Below are positions 9,173-19,396 of a stretch of DNA of 64,000 nucleotides, one piece after another; the first letter of the stretch is position 1; each line of letters begins with the position of its first letter. The stretch covers positions 90,448 to 154,447 of the forward strand of contig SVQZ01000001.1 in NCBI GenBank assembly GCA_015065105.1, in the 5' to 3' direction. A program made the translations under genes and the position numbers. The notes beneath the pieces were generated by a model. The model worked only from the letters and a program-made list of their open reading frames with translations. It had not been told where the DNA came from and did no database searches. Source of the stretch: Oscillospiraceae bacterium (GTDB lineage Bacteria > Bacillota > Clostridia > Oscillospirales > CAG-272).

Positions 9173-10186
9173 TCAATAGCCTTTAGGATTATTCTTCTGC
9201 CAATTCCATGAATCCCGGCACATATCCTCGAGAGTATGTACTGCCTTCCAGCCAAGCTTATTAAGAGCCTTGGAGGCATCGGCATAGCATTCCGCAACGT
9301 CACCGGGACGGCGGGGTGCGATTACGTAAGGAACCTTGATACCGTTCACCTTTTCAAAGGCATTTACTATATCAAGAACACTGTAGCCGGTTCCTGTACC
9401 GAGGTTGAACACCTCAACGCCCTTTTCCTTAAAGGAATAACGAAGAGCTGCAAGATGACCGAGGGCGAGGTCAACAACGTGAAGAAAATCGCGGACACCT
9501 GTACCGTCATGAGTAGGATAATCATTACCGAGTACATTTAAACGTTCGAGCTTTCCTACAGCTACCTGTGTGATATAAGGCATAAGATTATTTGGAATAC
9601 CGTTGGGGTTTTCACCGATCCTGCCGCTCTTGTGCGCCCCTATGGGGTTGAAGTAACGAAGAAGAACAACGGACATATCGGGATTTGCCTTTGCAACGTC
9701 AGTTAAGATCTGTTCATTCATGAGCTTAGTCCATCCGTAGGGATTTGTACATCCTGTGGGCATGGTCTCAACAAGCGGAACTGTTTCGGGAATACCGTAA
9801 ACGGTTGCGGAAGAGCTGAATACAAGATTGTAACAGCCGTATTTCTTCATAACACGAAGGAGTACAAGGGTGGAATTAATGTTATTATCATAGTACATTT
9901 CGGGCTTTGCAACAGATTCGCCTACAGCCTTATAGCCTGCAAAATGTACAACAGCGTCTATCTTTTCTGCATCGAAGAGCTTTTCAAGGGACGCTTCGTC
10001 ACAAACGTCTATTTCATAAAATACAGGTCTTTTCCCGCCGAGCTCCTCTATACGGTTAAGAACCTCAGGGCAGCTGTTGCTGAAATTATCGGCAATAACG
10101 ACTTCCCATCCGTCATTCAAAAGCTCTACTGCGGTATGTGAGCCGATATATCCGGCACCGCCTGTTAAAAGTATTTTCTTATTCAT
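9173..10186 (-). CDS. galE: UDP-glucose 4-epimerase
   Basis: ILLTGGAGYIGSHTAVELL; FSSSATVYG; NPYGWTK; RYFNPIGAHKSGRIGE; RRPGDVAECYAD. Confidence 0.96.
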   Translation of the reverse strand: MNKKILLTGGAGYIGSHTAVELLNDGWEVVIADNFSNSCPEVLNRIEELGGKRPVFYEIDVCDEASLEKLFDAEKIDAVVHFAGYKAVGESVAKPEMYYDNNINSTLVLLRVMKKYGCYNLVFSSSATVYGIPETVPLVETMPTGCTNPYGWTKLMNEQILTDVAKANPDMSVVLLRYFNPIGAHKSGRIGENPNGIPNNLMPYITQVAVGKLERLNVLGNDYPTHDGTGVRDFLHVVDLALGHLAALRYSFKEKGVEVFNLGTGTGYSVLDIVNAFEKVNGIKVPYVIAPRRPGDVAECYADASKALNKLGWKAVHTLEDMCRDSWNWQKNNPKGY

Positions 10187-10197
10187 AATGACCTCCG

Positions 10198-11784
10198 CTA
10201 AAATGCCAACGAGCCTGCGACAGGAATATAGACCTGTGCGCCCATAGGCAAGGATTTTTTATCATAATAATATTTTTTTAATTGATTTAAAAGATGCTCG
10301 GTTGATTCCTTTTTTACAAGTATAATTATACATCCACCGAGGCCTGCGCCCGAAAGCTCCGCTCCAAGAACACCGTCTATAGACATTGCAAAGTCAACCA
10401 AGGCGTCGATTGTAACCGTTGAACAGCCGTAGCCTCCCGGCTGACAGTAAAGCTTCGCCGTAGGATCACCCATATGATAGTCCTCGATAAGGGTCTTAAG
10501 ATAATCATCCGAAACAGAATAATCATAGGCCTTTTTGCCCTTTGCCACTCTGTCACCGTCATGGCTGATGCTCATAAGTCTGCCTAATGCTTCATACTCT
10601 TTCTTTTCAAGAAGTTCAAGACATACGTTTGCACGAAGGCACTCTGTGATTCCGTACATAAGAGTACTTCTTATCTCGTATTTATCCGGTGCATTGTGGG
10701 TCTTTAGTATTCTGTCGATCTCCTTTTTATGCTCGGGAAGCTCTGAATACACCTCGTCAAGCGTCATATATTCGGGCACCCTCAAAAGCATTCTGTATAT
10801 CTCGGCATCATCAATACCGAGATGACCGGGGTTTATATGCTTAAGATATTGCAGTTTATCCGCATATTCGGGATTATTCTTTCTGAACATCCAAAAGCCG
10901 AATTCGTAGCAGGCGACCTTTTGGTTAAATTTGTCTCGTGCTCCCTCGCTTTTTTTGGCTTCAACAAAGCTGTTGGCAACAACAACGTTATAGTCGGTGG
11001 GAAAATCCACGCTCTTTCCTATCTTAAAGGGGCAGAAATCGAGATGGGTTATCATATCACGGTTTCCGCATTTCATAGCCGCATGATCTCCCGCTCCGCC
11101 TCGTGAGCCGACAAACCATTCACCCTCGCCGCAAAGATGAACGAAATCATTGGCCCGTATATTTAACTCGTTTAACGCAACGAGAGCTTCTGTTGTTGCA
11201 ACAACTATGCTCGAAGAGGAGGAAAGCCCTGCCGCCATGGGAATATTACCGCAAAAAAGCATATCCATGCCGTAGAAATTATTATCCTTATATTCAAGGG
11301 CAAGGCGTAATACGGATGCTTTAACGTAATTACCCCATTCACCCTTCGTTTCCATTACAAGCTTCAATATCTCGTCGCTTTCAATATAATCTATCCAATT
11401 TTCATTTTCGCTCTTATGAAGAGTTTCTGCAATAGAAAACGAGCTTGAAGCAAACTTGGGATCGACGTTAGACATATTAACAATGTCATCATCACGTTTT
11501 CCGCATATAAGCAGAGTCTCACGGTCGATGCTCATTACGTTGATCGAGCCGCCGCGATGCTCAATATGTCTGCCTAATATATTTACTCTGCCCGGCGAAC
11601 GGGTTATAACAGTATCTTTATCTCCGTATCGTTCGATAAATACGTCTATCATCGAGATAAGGGTCATTCTTCTTTCAGCTATCAGAGCACCCTGATCGGG
11701 ACCGTATATAAGCTCAAAAAACTCTTTTATATGAGGATCCCAATCTAAAAACAGCTTTTTCCATTCAGAGGCAAGACGTATCAT
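10198..11784 (-). CDS. GHMP-superfamily sugar kinase (galactokinase-like, divergent)
   Basis: SPGRVNILGRHIEHRGG, AAGLSSSSSIVVATTEAL, SRGGAGDHAAMKCG, LSGAGLGGCIIILV; 528 aa, longer than typical GalK. Confidence 0.85.
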   Translation of the reverse strand: MIRLASEWKKLFLDWDPHIKEFFELIYGPDQGALIAERRMTLISMIDVFIERYGDKDTVITRSPGRVNILGRHIEHRGGSINVMSIDRETLLICGKRDDDIVNMSNVDPKFASSSFSIAETLHKSENENWIDYIESDEILKLVMETKGEWGNYVKASVLRLALEYKDNNFYGMDMLFCGNIPMAAGLSSSSSIVVATTEALVALNELNIRANDFVHLCGEGEWFVGSRGGAGDHAAMKCGNRDMITHLDFCPFKIGKSVDFPTDYNVVVANSFVEAKKSEGARDKFNQKVACYEFGFWMFRKNNPEYADKLQYLKHINPGHLGIDDAEIYRMLLRVPEYMTLDEVYSELPEHKKEIDRILKTHNAPDKYEIRSTLMYGITECLRANVCLELLEKKEYEALGRLMSISHDGDRVAKGKKAYDYSVSDDYLKTLIEDYHMGDPTAKLYCQPGGYGCSTVTIDALVDFAMSIDGVLGAELSGAGLGGCIIILVKKESTEHLLNQLKKYYYDKKSLPMGAQVYIPVAGSLAF

Positions 11785-12707
11785 ATATTCTCCTGTTCCT
11801 TTTCAATAGAGGCGAAATAATCGCTTACTTCCTTAAGCTCCTCTTGTGTGGCAAATGTAAGCATATCTTCTTTTTTCTCAATAGGAATAACACTTGCACC
11901 GAAGCGCTCGGTGAGTGCGTTTACAGCGTCGGTGAGATATACCTCACCCTGGGCATTATCCGAGCCTAATTTTTTGATCTCCCTTATAGCTTCTGTTGTA
12001 TCTACAATATAGGTGGCGGTATTAACATAGGGCATAGACTCAATTTGTTCACCGCTGAATCTCTCTCCGGCAAGCACAACACTGCTTTTAAGAGAATCAC
12101 CTGCCTCCAAACAATAATCAAGAATCTTTTTCTTCTTTTTTTCGTTTATATCATATTCAGCAAGCTTATCTTCAAAGCTTTCTTTTGTTTTATTATCAAG
12201 AGAGCCCAATATCAGCGAATACGAATCGGTCATTTCATAGATTCCGCATACCTTGCCGTCTCTTTGGGCTATTCTTCCGCCTCCGGGATTAAAGGGCTTT
12301 TTCTGCACAGCAAATACAGCCTTAACATCCGATCCTTCATATTCTTCGGTAAGCTTTTCAATAACATCTGAAGAAATTATCTTGTCGCCCATTGCAATAA
12401 AGGCCGCACCTTTACAGCCAAGCTTTTTAAGGGCGCTAAGTCCTACAAGAGCGGCATTTCCCGTTCCCTTCTGCTCGGCCTGATAGGCATAGGCAATGCC
12501 TTCAATGTCACAAAGCGACTCCATCACCTTCTCGGCGCGGTGGCCGACAACACATAAAAAACGATCGATTCCTGCTTTTTTCATATTAAGTATTGATCTT
12601 TTAACTGCAGGAATACCGTTGACCTCCATACAAACCTTGTTTGTTGAATCGTCATTCATACGGCTTCCTTTGCCCGCGCATAAAAGAACGGCAACGATTT
12701 CCTTCAT
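11781..12707 (-). CDS. Sugar-phosphate nucleotidyltransferase (GlmU N-terminal/MobA-like NTP transferase)
   Basis: VAVLLCAGKGSRMNDDSTNKVCMEVNGIPAV; AYQAEQKGTGNAAL; PGGGRIAQRDGKV; overlaps kinase start by 4 nt. Confidence 0.88.
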   Translation of the reverse strand: MKEIVAVLLCAGKGSRMNDDSTNKVCMEVNGIPAVKRSILNMKKAGIDRFLCVVGHRAEKVMESLCDIEGIAYAYQAEQKGTGNAALVGLSALKKLGCKGAAFIAMGDKIISSDVIEKLTEEYEGSDVKAVFAVQKKPFNPGGGRIAQRDGKVCGIYEMTDSYSLILGSLDNKTKESFEDKLAEYDINEKKKKKILDYCLEAGDSLKSSVVLAGERFSGEQIESMPYVNTATYIVDTTEAIREIKKLGSDNAQGEVYLTDAVNALTERFGASVIPIEKKEDMLTFATQEELKEVSDYFASIEKEQENI

Positions 12708-12767
12708 CTGACTTACCTCATAAGTGTATTCAAATTATTATATTATAAAATTTCTTATATGTCAAGT

Positions 12768-13142
12768 TTATTCTTCAATAGGATAAGCCATTGTTGTCAT
12801 GAGCGCCAGCTCTCTTCTTGACGTGTCAAGACGTGAGTACTGAACCACGATGGGAGTATTCGATTCAATAAGCAAGGCATAAGGAACGTCCCGCATCAAG
12901 AGTTCGCCTTTTGAATCTCTTATTTTATCCATTCTTATGTGATGAGTTCTTCCTGCCTTACATAAGGATACAACGTCATTCTTTGCATCCATATCCTCGT
13001 AGAAAAGAGTCATCTTGATTTCGGCATCCACCTCGGATGTATTGAGAACACAAACCGCCTCGTGGCTGTTCCAATCGTTGAGTGATTTAGAATTTAAATA
13101 ATTGTCGGCGATAAGCCAAGTCTTTTTACCATATGCTTTCAT
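12768..13142 (-). CDS. ASRT (Anabaena sensory rhodopsin transducer) family protein
   Basis: TWLIADNYL...SHEAVCVLNTSEVDAEIKMTLFYED...RTHHIRMD...VPYALLIESNTPIVVQYSRLDTSRRELALMTTMAY resembles recalled Anabaena ASRT (SHETVCILN..., VQHTRLDSRQAENALLSTIAY). Confidence 0.88.
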   Translation of the reverse strand: MKAYGKKTWLIADNYLNSKSLNDWNSHEAVCVLNTSEVDAEIKMTLFYEDMDAKNDVVSLCKAGRTHHIRMDKIRDSKGELLMRDVPYALLIESNTPIVVQYSRLDTSRRELALMTTMAYPIEE

Positions 13143-13171
13143 TATTAAAACCTCGCAATTAATATGATATA

Positions 13172-15282
13172 TTATTCAACATTAACAACATAATAGTTAT
13201 AGCTTTCATCGTTATACTGTACGCAGAAAGTATATCTTCCTTTATCAAGTGTGAATGATACGGAATCTGCGTTAATTTTAGATGATGAAACAGAAATGCT
13301 TCCTTCGGCGTTCTTTATCTGACTTGAAGTTTGATATTCACCCATTGCATATCTTATTACTTTAAGATCATCAAGTTTTTCGAAAGAAACAGTGTTATTG
13401 GTTTGTTTCATAATGGGGCTCTTTTTAACAACTTCATACTTATAAATAACAGAATAACCGTTTTCATAACAAACAGCAACAGAAACGAGACCTTCATTTC
13501 TATACTGAACAGTATATTCTGTTACGTTTGCCAAAACGTCTTTTGAAGTAAAAGCTCGTGCTGACTCTCCCCTTTTAATTTCGGCTACTGTATTATAATC
13601 ACCGTAAGCAGTACGGATAACCTTAACACCTTCAAGATTACCTACTTTTAGTTGCATGCCGTTTGGGGTAAATGTAGGTTCATTTGCATCAACAGAAGCA
13701 AAGAATAATTTAGCCCGTCCGTCATTATATCTTATAAGTACTGAATATGCCCCTATTTTAGTGGCATTATATGAATAATAATTGTTATCACCAAGTTTAG
13801 CCGAAGTAAGACCATATTCAAGATTGTTTTTTATATCACGGTAGCTGTAATAATAACCGTGAGCAAAAAATATATCTTTCACATTGTAAATATTATTCAA
13901 TGCAATAGTCATTTCATCAACTGTTATCTGATCAAAGTATTCTACAACGAAATTTTTATTTTTGTAAAATGTGTCTGCCGCGGATTTTTTATTGCATATG
14001 ATCTTTTTATCTTCACTGTACAGTTGATTCGGAGACGGGAAAGAATTGTCAAACAACTCAATGTCATCATTATAAATAACAAACTCGGATAAATAATAGA
14101 AATTACAGAATACTTTGTCATTAACCTTGGTTATCTCTTTCGGCAGCACCAATTCGGTTATCATTTCATTGTTCAAATATAAACGTGCATCGTATTCTCT
14201 GTTAAATAATATACCCGACATTTCAATTTCACAATAAGATTTCAGGTCAGAAATATAAACGTCAAGATCTCCATAGGCATTGCCGAAAGCATAACTGCCG
14301 ATTTTTTTAAGACTTGGCGGAATAACCAACTTTGTTATCTTTTCGCTTAATCCTTCAAAAACGTGAGATTTAATTTCAGTTACGTCATCCGGTATAACAA
14401 GTTCCGTAACCATATTTCCGTTTAAATAGAGGTCGTTATTTCTTATCAAAGAATTGTTACCGTAAACATGAACGTTGCACCATGAAGCCAGGTCTCTTAT
14501 ATGCAATTCGTTAATTCCGCAACCGCCTTTGAATGAATTCCAGCCAAGAGTTTTAAAACTGTCAGATATATAAACTTTATCAAGTCCCGCGCAATCGTAA
14601 AACGCAAAGTCATTTACCGTTTCAACGTCATTCAGATCCAAATTAAAGTAACCGTCATAGCCGTAAAAAGCGTGTTTTTTAACCTCAGTTACGCCATCGG
14701 GAACAATAATATCAGTTAATAATTCATCGTTTAGGTATAGAGAAGTTGCATAACTTAAAGGATGACCTGTAAAGTTCAAATTAGAAGTAGTAAATTCAAT
14801 ATCAAACCAAGCATTTAAATCGGTTAAATACACGTCGGAAAGTGATGTACAATTATAAAATGCATAATCTTCTATACAACATACCGATGAAGAAATTTTA
14901 ACAGTTTTTAATGAAGTACAATTATAAAATGCACCATATGAAATTCTCTCAATACCTTCAGGTATTATAACGGATTCAAGATGTTCAGCGCTTTTAAATG
15001 CACATTCTCCGATACTTTTTAACGTTTCGCTGAAAACAACTTTGGTAAAGGGTACGTTTTCCCAATACCAATCAGGTTGATTATCGGATAGATCATCATA
15101 CCATTCACCGCTGCCGTCAACGTACAAACACCATTCTCGTCGATGGTCCAATAAATATTATCACCGTATTTACCGCTTTTTACATCAGCAGAAGCAGAAC
15201 AAACCATACCTAATGCAATAAATGCAGATACGATCAAAGTTATTGAGGATAATGCCAATAAAAAACTTTTAATTATTTTCAT
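13172..15282 (-). pseudogene. Secreted BspA-type leucine-rich-repeat protein with C-terminal repeated modules; reading frame interrupted near 15115-15135
   Basis: Signal peptide and start in ORF 15019..15294 (MKIIKSFLLALSSITLIVSAF...SGKYGDNIYWTIDENGVCT); continuation (VDGSGEWYDDLSDNQPDWYWENVPFTKVVF...) in another frame, ORF 13172..15151. LRR_5-like repeats (LKSIGECAFKSAEHLESVIIPEGIERISYGAFYNCTSLK). Could be true frameshift or assembly error. Confidence 0.75.
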
Positions 15283-15450
15283 AATGTCCTCCATGGTAGT
15301 TTATAAAATTTCAATTAAATTATATCATATTATAAGATAAAAATCAAGGAAATAAAATCTAATTCAATATATAAATTTATATATAAACTATAGACATTTT
15401 TAAATTAATATGATATAATTTTATATTATTAATATCAAGGAACCATATCA

Positions 15451-16071
15451 ATGAAAATAGCAAAATTCATACTCGGTAATATGCAGACAAACTGTTATTT
15501 TATTATCGATGAGGAAACAAAAAAATGTATAGTTGTTGATCCTGCCGATGAGTTTGAAGTAATCGTTCAAAAACTCAACGATAAGGGATTAACAGTTGAT
15601 AAGATATTTCTTACCCACGGTCATTTTGACCACATGATGGCATTGGAAAAATTGAGAGACCGCACAGGCGCACCCGTATATATAGGAGCCGAAGATAACG
15701 AGCTTCTTTTGGACGTGGATAAAAGCCTTATGTCGTTTTACGGCGGCGTTCATACACCATGCAGAGAGGCAGATGTACTCTTGAAGGACAATGATACTAT
15801 AGACTTCTGCGGTAACACGATCAAGGTAATGCATACACCAGGACACACAAAAGGCTCTGTATGTTATCTTATCGGAACAGATATGATATGCGGAGATACT
15901 CTTTTCCGAGGAAGTATAGGCAGATACGATTTCTACGGCGGCGATTATCAGACAATACTCGCCTCCCTTGAAAGAATCAAGGCTTTGGATATTGATTATA
16001 AGATATATCCAGGCCACGGAGCTTCTTCGAAGCTCTCCTATGAAAAAGAATATAATTTATACATGAGATGA
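15451..16071 (+). CDS. MBL-fold metallo-hydrolase (glyoxalase II-like)
   Basis: NCYFIIDEETKKCIVVDPAD; FLTHGHFDHMMAL; HTPGHTKGSVCYLI; GDTLFRGSIGRYDF; YPGHG. Confidence 0.94.
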   Translation: MKIAKFILGNMQTNCYFIIDEETKKCIVVDPADEFEVIVQKLNDKGLTVDKIFLTHGHFDHMMALEKLRDRTGAPVYIGAEDNELLLDVDKSLMSFYGGVHTPCREADVLLKDNDTIDFCGNTIKVMHTPGHTKGSVCYLIGTDMICGDTLFRGSIGRYDFYGGDYQTILASLERIKALDIDYKIYPGHGASSKLSYEKEYNLYMR

Positions 16072-16081
16072 GGATAAAACG

Positions 16082-17725
16082 ATGGACTACAATGCATTAA
16101 GCGAATTATTATTTCCCAATATCAAAAAGACTCCCGAGGAAATTGAGGCTATGTTCCCTCCCCGTCAGCTTCCCGAGGGTGCAAAGGTAACAAGATTTGC
16201 TCCCAGCCCCACAGGTTTCGTTCATTTCGGCAGCCTTTTCCCCACAATGGTTGGTGAAAGACTTGCTCATCAGAGCGGCGGTGTATTTTATCTGCGTATC
16301 GAGGACACCGATGCCAAGCGAGAGGTCGAGGGTGCTGATATGGATATCATAAACTCCTATGCTTCCTACGGAATTTTCTTTGACGAAGGTATCTGTGCAG
16401 GCGGCGAAAAGGGTAATTACGGACCCTACCGACAGTCCAAGCGTGCTGAGATATATCAAACCTACGCAAAGAAGCTTGTCGAAGAGGGTAAGGCTTATCC
16501 CTGCTTCTGTACTGAGGAAGAATTATCGGCCATCCGCGAGGAGCAGGAGGCACTCAAGGCTAATCCCGGTTACTACGGCAGATGGGCTAAATACCGTGAT
16601 GCTGACCTTGAAACAGTTAAGGAAAAGATGGCAGATGGTCTTCCCTTCGTGCTTCGTTTCCGTTCAGAGGGCAATATAGAGAACAAAATTAAATTTACTG
16701 ACCTTATCAAGGGTGCGATCGAAATAACAGAAAATGATATCGACCACGTTCTTTTAAAGAGCGACGGTATCCCCACATATCATTTCGCTCATGCAATAGA
16801 CGATCATCTCATGCATACAACCCACGTTGTAAGAGGTGAAGAATGGCTTCCCAGCCTCCCCTTCCACGTTCAGCTCTTCAGAGCCCTGGGCTTTAAGATT
16901 CCTAAATATCTTCACATCTCCCAGCTCATGAAGATGGAGGGCGGTTCAAAGAAAAAGCTTTCCAAGCGCGACCTCGGCGCAGGACTTTCCTACTATGTTT
17001 CCGAGGGTTATCCCGCAAAGTCTGTCAAGGAATACGTTATGACCCTTCTTAATTCCAACTATGAGGAATGGAGAGCGGCTAATCCCAAGGCAGATATGAA
17101 TGACTTTGCATTCTCTATTAAAAAGATGAGTGCTTCCGGTTCTCTCTTTGATTTCGATAAGCTCAACGATATCTCAAAGAATACAATTGCGCACATGAGT
17201 GCCGACGAAGTATATGACGAGATAGTTAAGTGGGCAAAGGAATATGACACCGAGCTTTATGACCTCTTTACCCGTGACAGCGAATATGCAAAGCGTATTC
17301 TCTCCATTGGCAGAGGAACACCCAAGCCCCGAAAGGATCTCTGCATCTGGAAGGACGTAAAGCCCTACGTTGGACTTTTCTATGATGAGCTTTTCAAGGT
17401 TGAAGCCGAGATCCCCGCGAATTTCGACAAGGAAGACGTAAAGAAGGCTCTTACAATGTTTACAGAGACTTACGATGAAAAGGACGATGCAAACGAATGG
17501 TTTGCAAAGCTCAAGGTCATTGCGGAAAAGCTCGGATTCGCTCCCGAAACTAAGCTCTATAAGAAGAATCCCGATGACTATAAGGGCCATGTAGGCGATA
17601 TCAGTATGTTTATCAGAATCGCGCTTACAGGTAAGACAAACTCCCCCGATATGTATGAAGTAATGAACATACTCGGCAAGGAACGTTCTCTTTCAAGAAT
17701 AAATAACGCTATAGCAAATATATGA
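16082..17725 (+). CDS. gltX: Glutamate--tRNA ligase
   Basis: RFAPSPTGFVHFGSLFPT; RIEDTDAKREVEGA; KKKLSKRDLGAGLSYY; 547 aa. Confidence 0.95.
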   Translation: MDYNALSELLFPNIKKTPEEIEAMFPPRQLPEGAKVTRFAPSPTGFVHFGSLFPTMVGERLAHQSGGVFYLRIEDTDAKREVEGADMDIINSYASYGIFFDEGICAGGEKGNYGPYRQSKRAEIYQTYAKKLVEEGKAYPCFCTEEELSAIREEQEALKANPGYYGRWAKYRDADLETVKEKMADGLPFVLRFRSEGNIENKIKFTDLIKGAIEITENDIDHVLLKSDGIPTYHFAHAIDDHLMHTTHVVRGEEWLPSLPFHVQLFRALGFKIPKYLHISQLMKMEGGSKKKLSKRDLGAGLSYYVSEGYPAKSVKEYVMTLLNSNYEEWRAANPKADMNDFAFSIKKMSASGSLFDFDKLNDISKNTIAHMSADEVYDEIVKWAKEYDTELYDLFTRDSEYAKRILSIGRGTPKPRKDLCIWKDVKPYVGLFYDELFKVEAEIPANFDKEDVKKALTMFTETYDEKDDANEWFAKLKVIAEKLGFAPETKLYKKNPDDYKGHVGDISMFIRIALTGKTNSPDMYEVMNILGKERSLSRINNAIANI

Positions 17726-17735
17726 GGTAACAAAG

Positions 17736-19394
17736 ATGGAAGAAATTTTAAGCACGTCAAATTTTATTCACGATATAATCGACAAGGATCTTGCAGAGGG
17801 TGTTAAGAATACGGTTCATACCCGTTTTCCTCCCGAGCCTAACGGATATCTCCATATAGGCTCTGCAAAGGCTATATGGATCAATTCCATGACAGCAAAA
17901 AAGTACGGCGGTCTCTTCAACCTCCGTTACGATGATACAAATCCTTCAAAAGAAGACGATGAATACGTAGAATCTATCTACGAAGATCTTAAATGGCTCG
18001 GTTGTGAGCCTACAGGCGGTGTTTTTTACGGCTCCGACTATTTCGGAAAGTGCTATGAATATGCGGTAAAGCTTATAAAAGACGGCAAGGCTTACGTTTG
18101 CGACCTCTCTCCCGACGAAATGAGAGAATACAGAGGTACACTTACCGAGCCCGGCAAGGACAGCCCCTACAGAAACAGATCTGTTGAAGAAAACCTTGAT
18201 CTTTTTGAAAGAATGAAGAACGGAGAATTCGAAGACGGTTCGAGAACCTTGCGCGCTAAAATTGATATGGCTTCGCCCAACATGAACTTGAGAGACCCCG
18301 CTATCTACCGTATTCTCCATACAAGCCATCACCGTCAGGGTGACAAATGGTGCATCTATCCTCTCTACGACTTTGCGCATCCCATACAGGACGCTCTTGA
18401 GGGTATCACCTACTCACTCTGCTCTATTGAATTTGAAAACCACAGACCTCTTTACGATTGGGTAATTGAGAATATCGGCGGTTTTGACCCCAGACCTAAT
18501 CAGTATGAGTTTGCAAGACTTAACGTAACTCATACAGTTATGAGTAAGAGATATCTCCGCAAGCTCGTTGAAACAGGTCTTGTTGACGGCTGGGATGATC
18601 CCCGTATGCCTACCATCTGCGGTTTAAGGAGAAGAGGCTACAGCCCTAACGCGATTTTCGATTTCGTTCGCCGCGCAGGTATTGCAAAGAACTATTCTCT
18701 TATGGATATGGAGCTTCTTGAGCACTGCGTTCGCGAGGATCTCAATATGACAGCACTCCGCCGTATTGCAGTTACAAAGCCTATTAAGGTCGTTGTAACA
18801 AACTATCCCGAGGATAAGACGGAATATTTTGAAATCTCTAACAACCCCAACGATGAAAACGCAGGAGTACGTCAGGTTCCATTTACTCGTGAGCTTTATA
18901 TTGACGAGTCAGATTTCGCAGAAGTTCCTCCGCCTAAATTCTTCAGACTCAAGCCCGACGGTGAAGTTCGCCTTATGGGTGCATATATTATCAAGCTCGA
19001 GGAAATAATTAAGAACGAGGACGGCTCTGTTAAGGAGCTTCGCTGTACGGCAGATATTGAAACAGGTACAAATAAGCCTGACCGTAAGGTTAAGGGTACC
19101 ATCCATTGGTTAAGTGCAAAATACGCACAGCCTGCTACCGTTATGCTTTACGACAAGCTCTTTGATATCGAGAATACAGGGGATATTCCCGAGGATAAGA
19201 CCTATGACGATTATCTCAATATCAATTCGGTTACAAAGCTTGAGAACTGCATGGTAGAGCCCGCATTAGCTGATGCACAGCCCGGTGACAAGTTCCAGTT
19301 TGTTCGTAACGGATACTTTGTAAAGGATACAAAGAACGAAAATACATTTAACCTTATAGTTGGCCTTAAGGACAGCTTCGCAAAGAAGGGATAA
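17736..19394 (+). CDS. glnS: Glutamine--tRNA ligase
   Basis: TRFPPEPNGYLHIGSAKAIW; NLRYDDTNPSKED; HTVMSKRYLRKLVE; DDPRMPTICGLRRRGY; C-terminal anticodon-binding region. Confidence 0.96.
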   Translation: MEEILSTSNFIHDIIDKDLAEGVKNTVHTRFPPEPNGYLHIGSAKAIWINSMTAKKYGGLFNLRYDDTNPSKEDDEYVESIYEDLKWLGCEPTGGVFYGSDYFGKCYEYAVKLIKDGKAYVCDLSPDEMREYRGTLTEPGKDSPYRNRSVEENLDLFERMKNGEFEDGSRTLRAKIDMASPNMNLRDPAIYRILHTSHHRQGDKWCIYPLYDFAHPIQDALEGITYSLCSIEFENHRPLYDWVIENIGGFDPRPNQYEFARLNVTHTVMSKRYLRKLVETGLVDGWDDPRMPTICGLRRRGYSPNAIFDFVRRAGIAKNYSLMDMELLEHCVREDLNMTALRRIAVTKPIKVVVTNYPEDKTEYFEISNNPNDENAGVRQVPFTRELYIDESDFAEVPPPKFFRLKPDGEVRLMGAYIIKLEEIIKNEDGSVKELRCTADIETGTNKPDRKVKGTIHWLSAKYAQPATVMLYDKLFDIENTGDIPEDKTYDDYLNINSVTKLENCMVEPALADAQPGDKFQFVRNGYFVKDTKNENTFNLIVGLKDSFAKKG

Positions 19395-19396
19395 TT

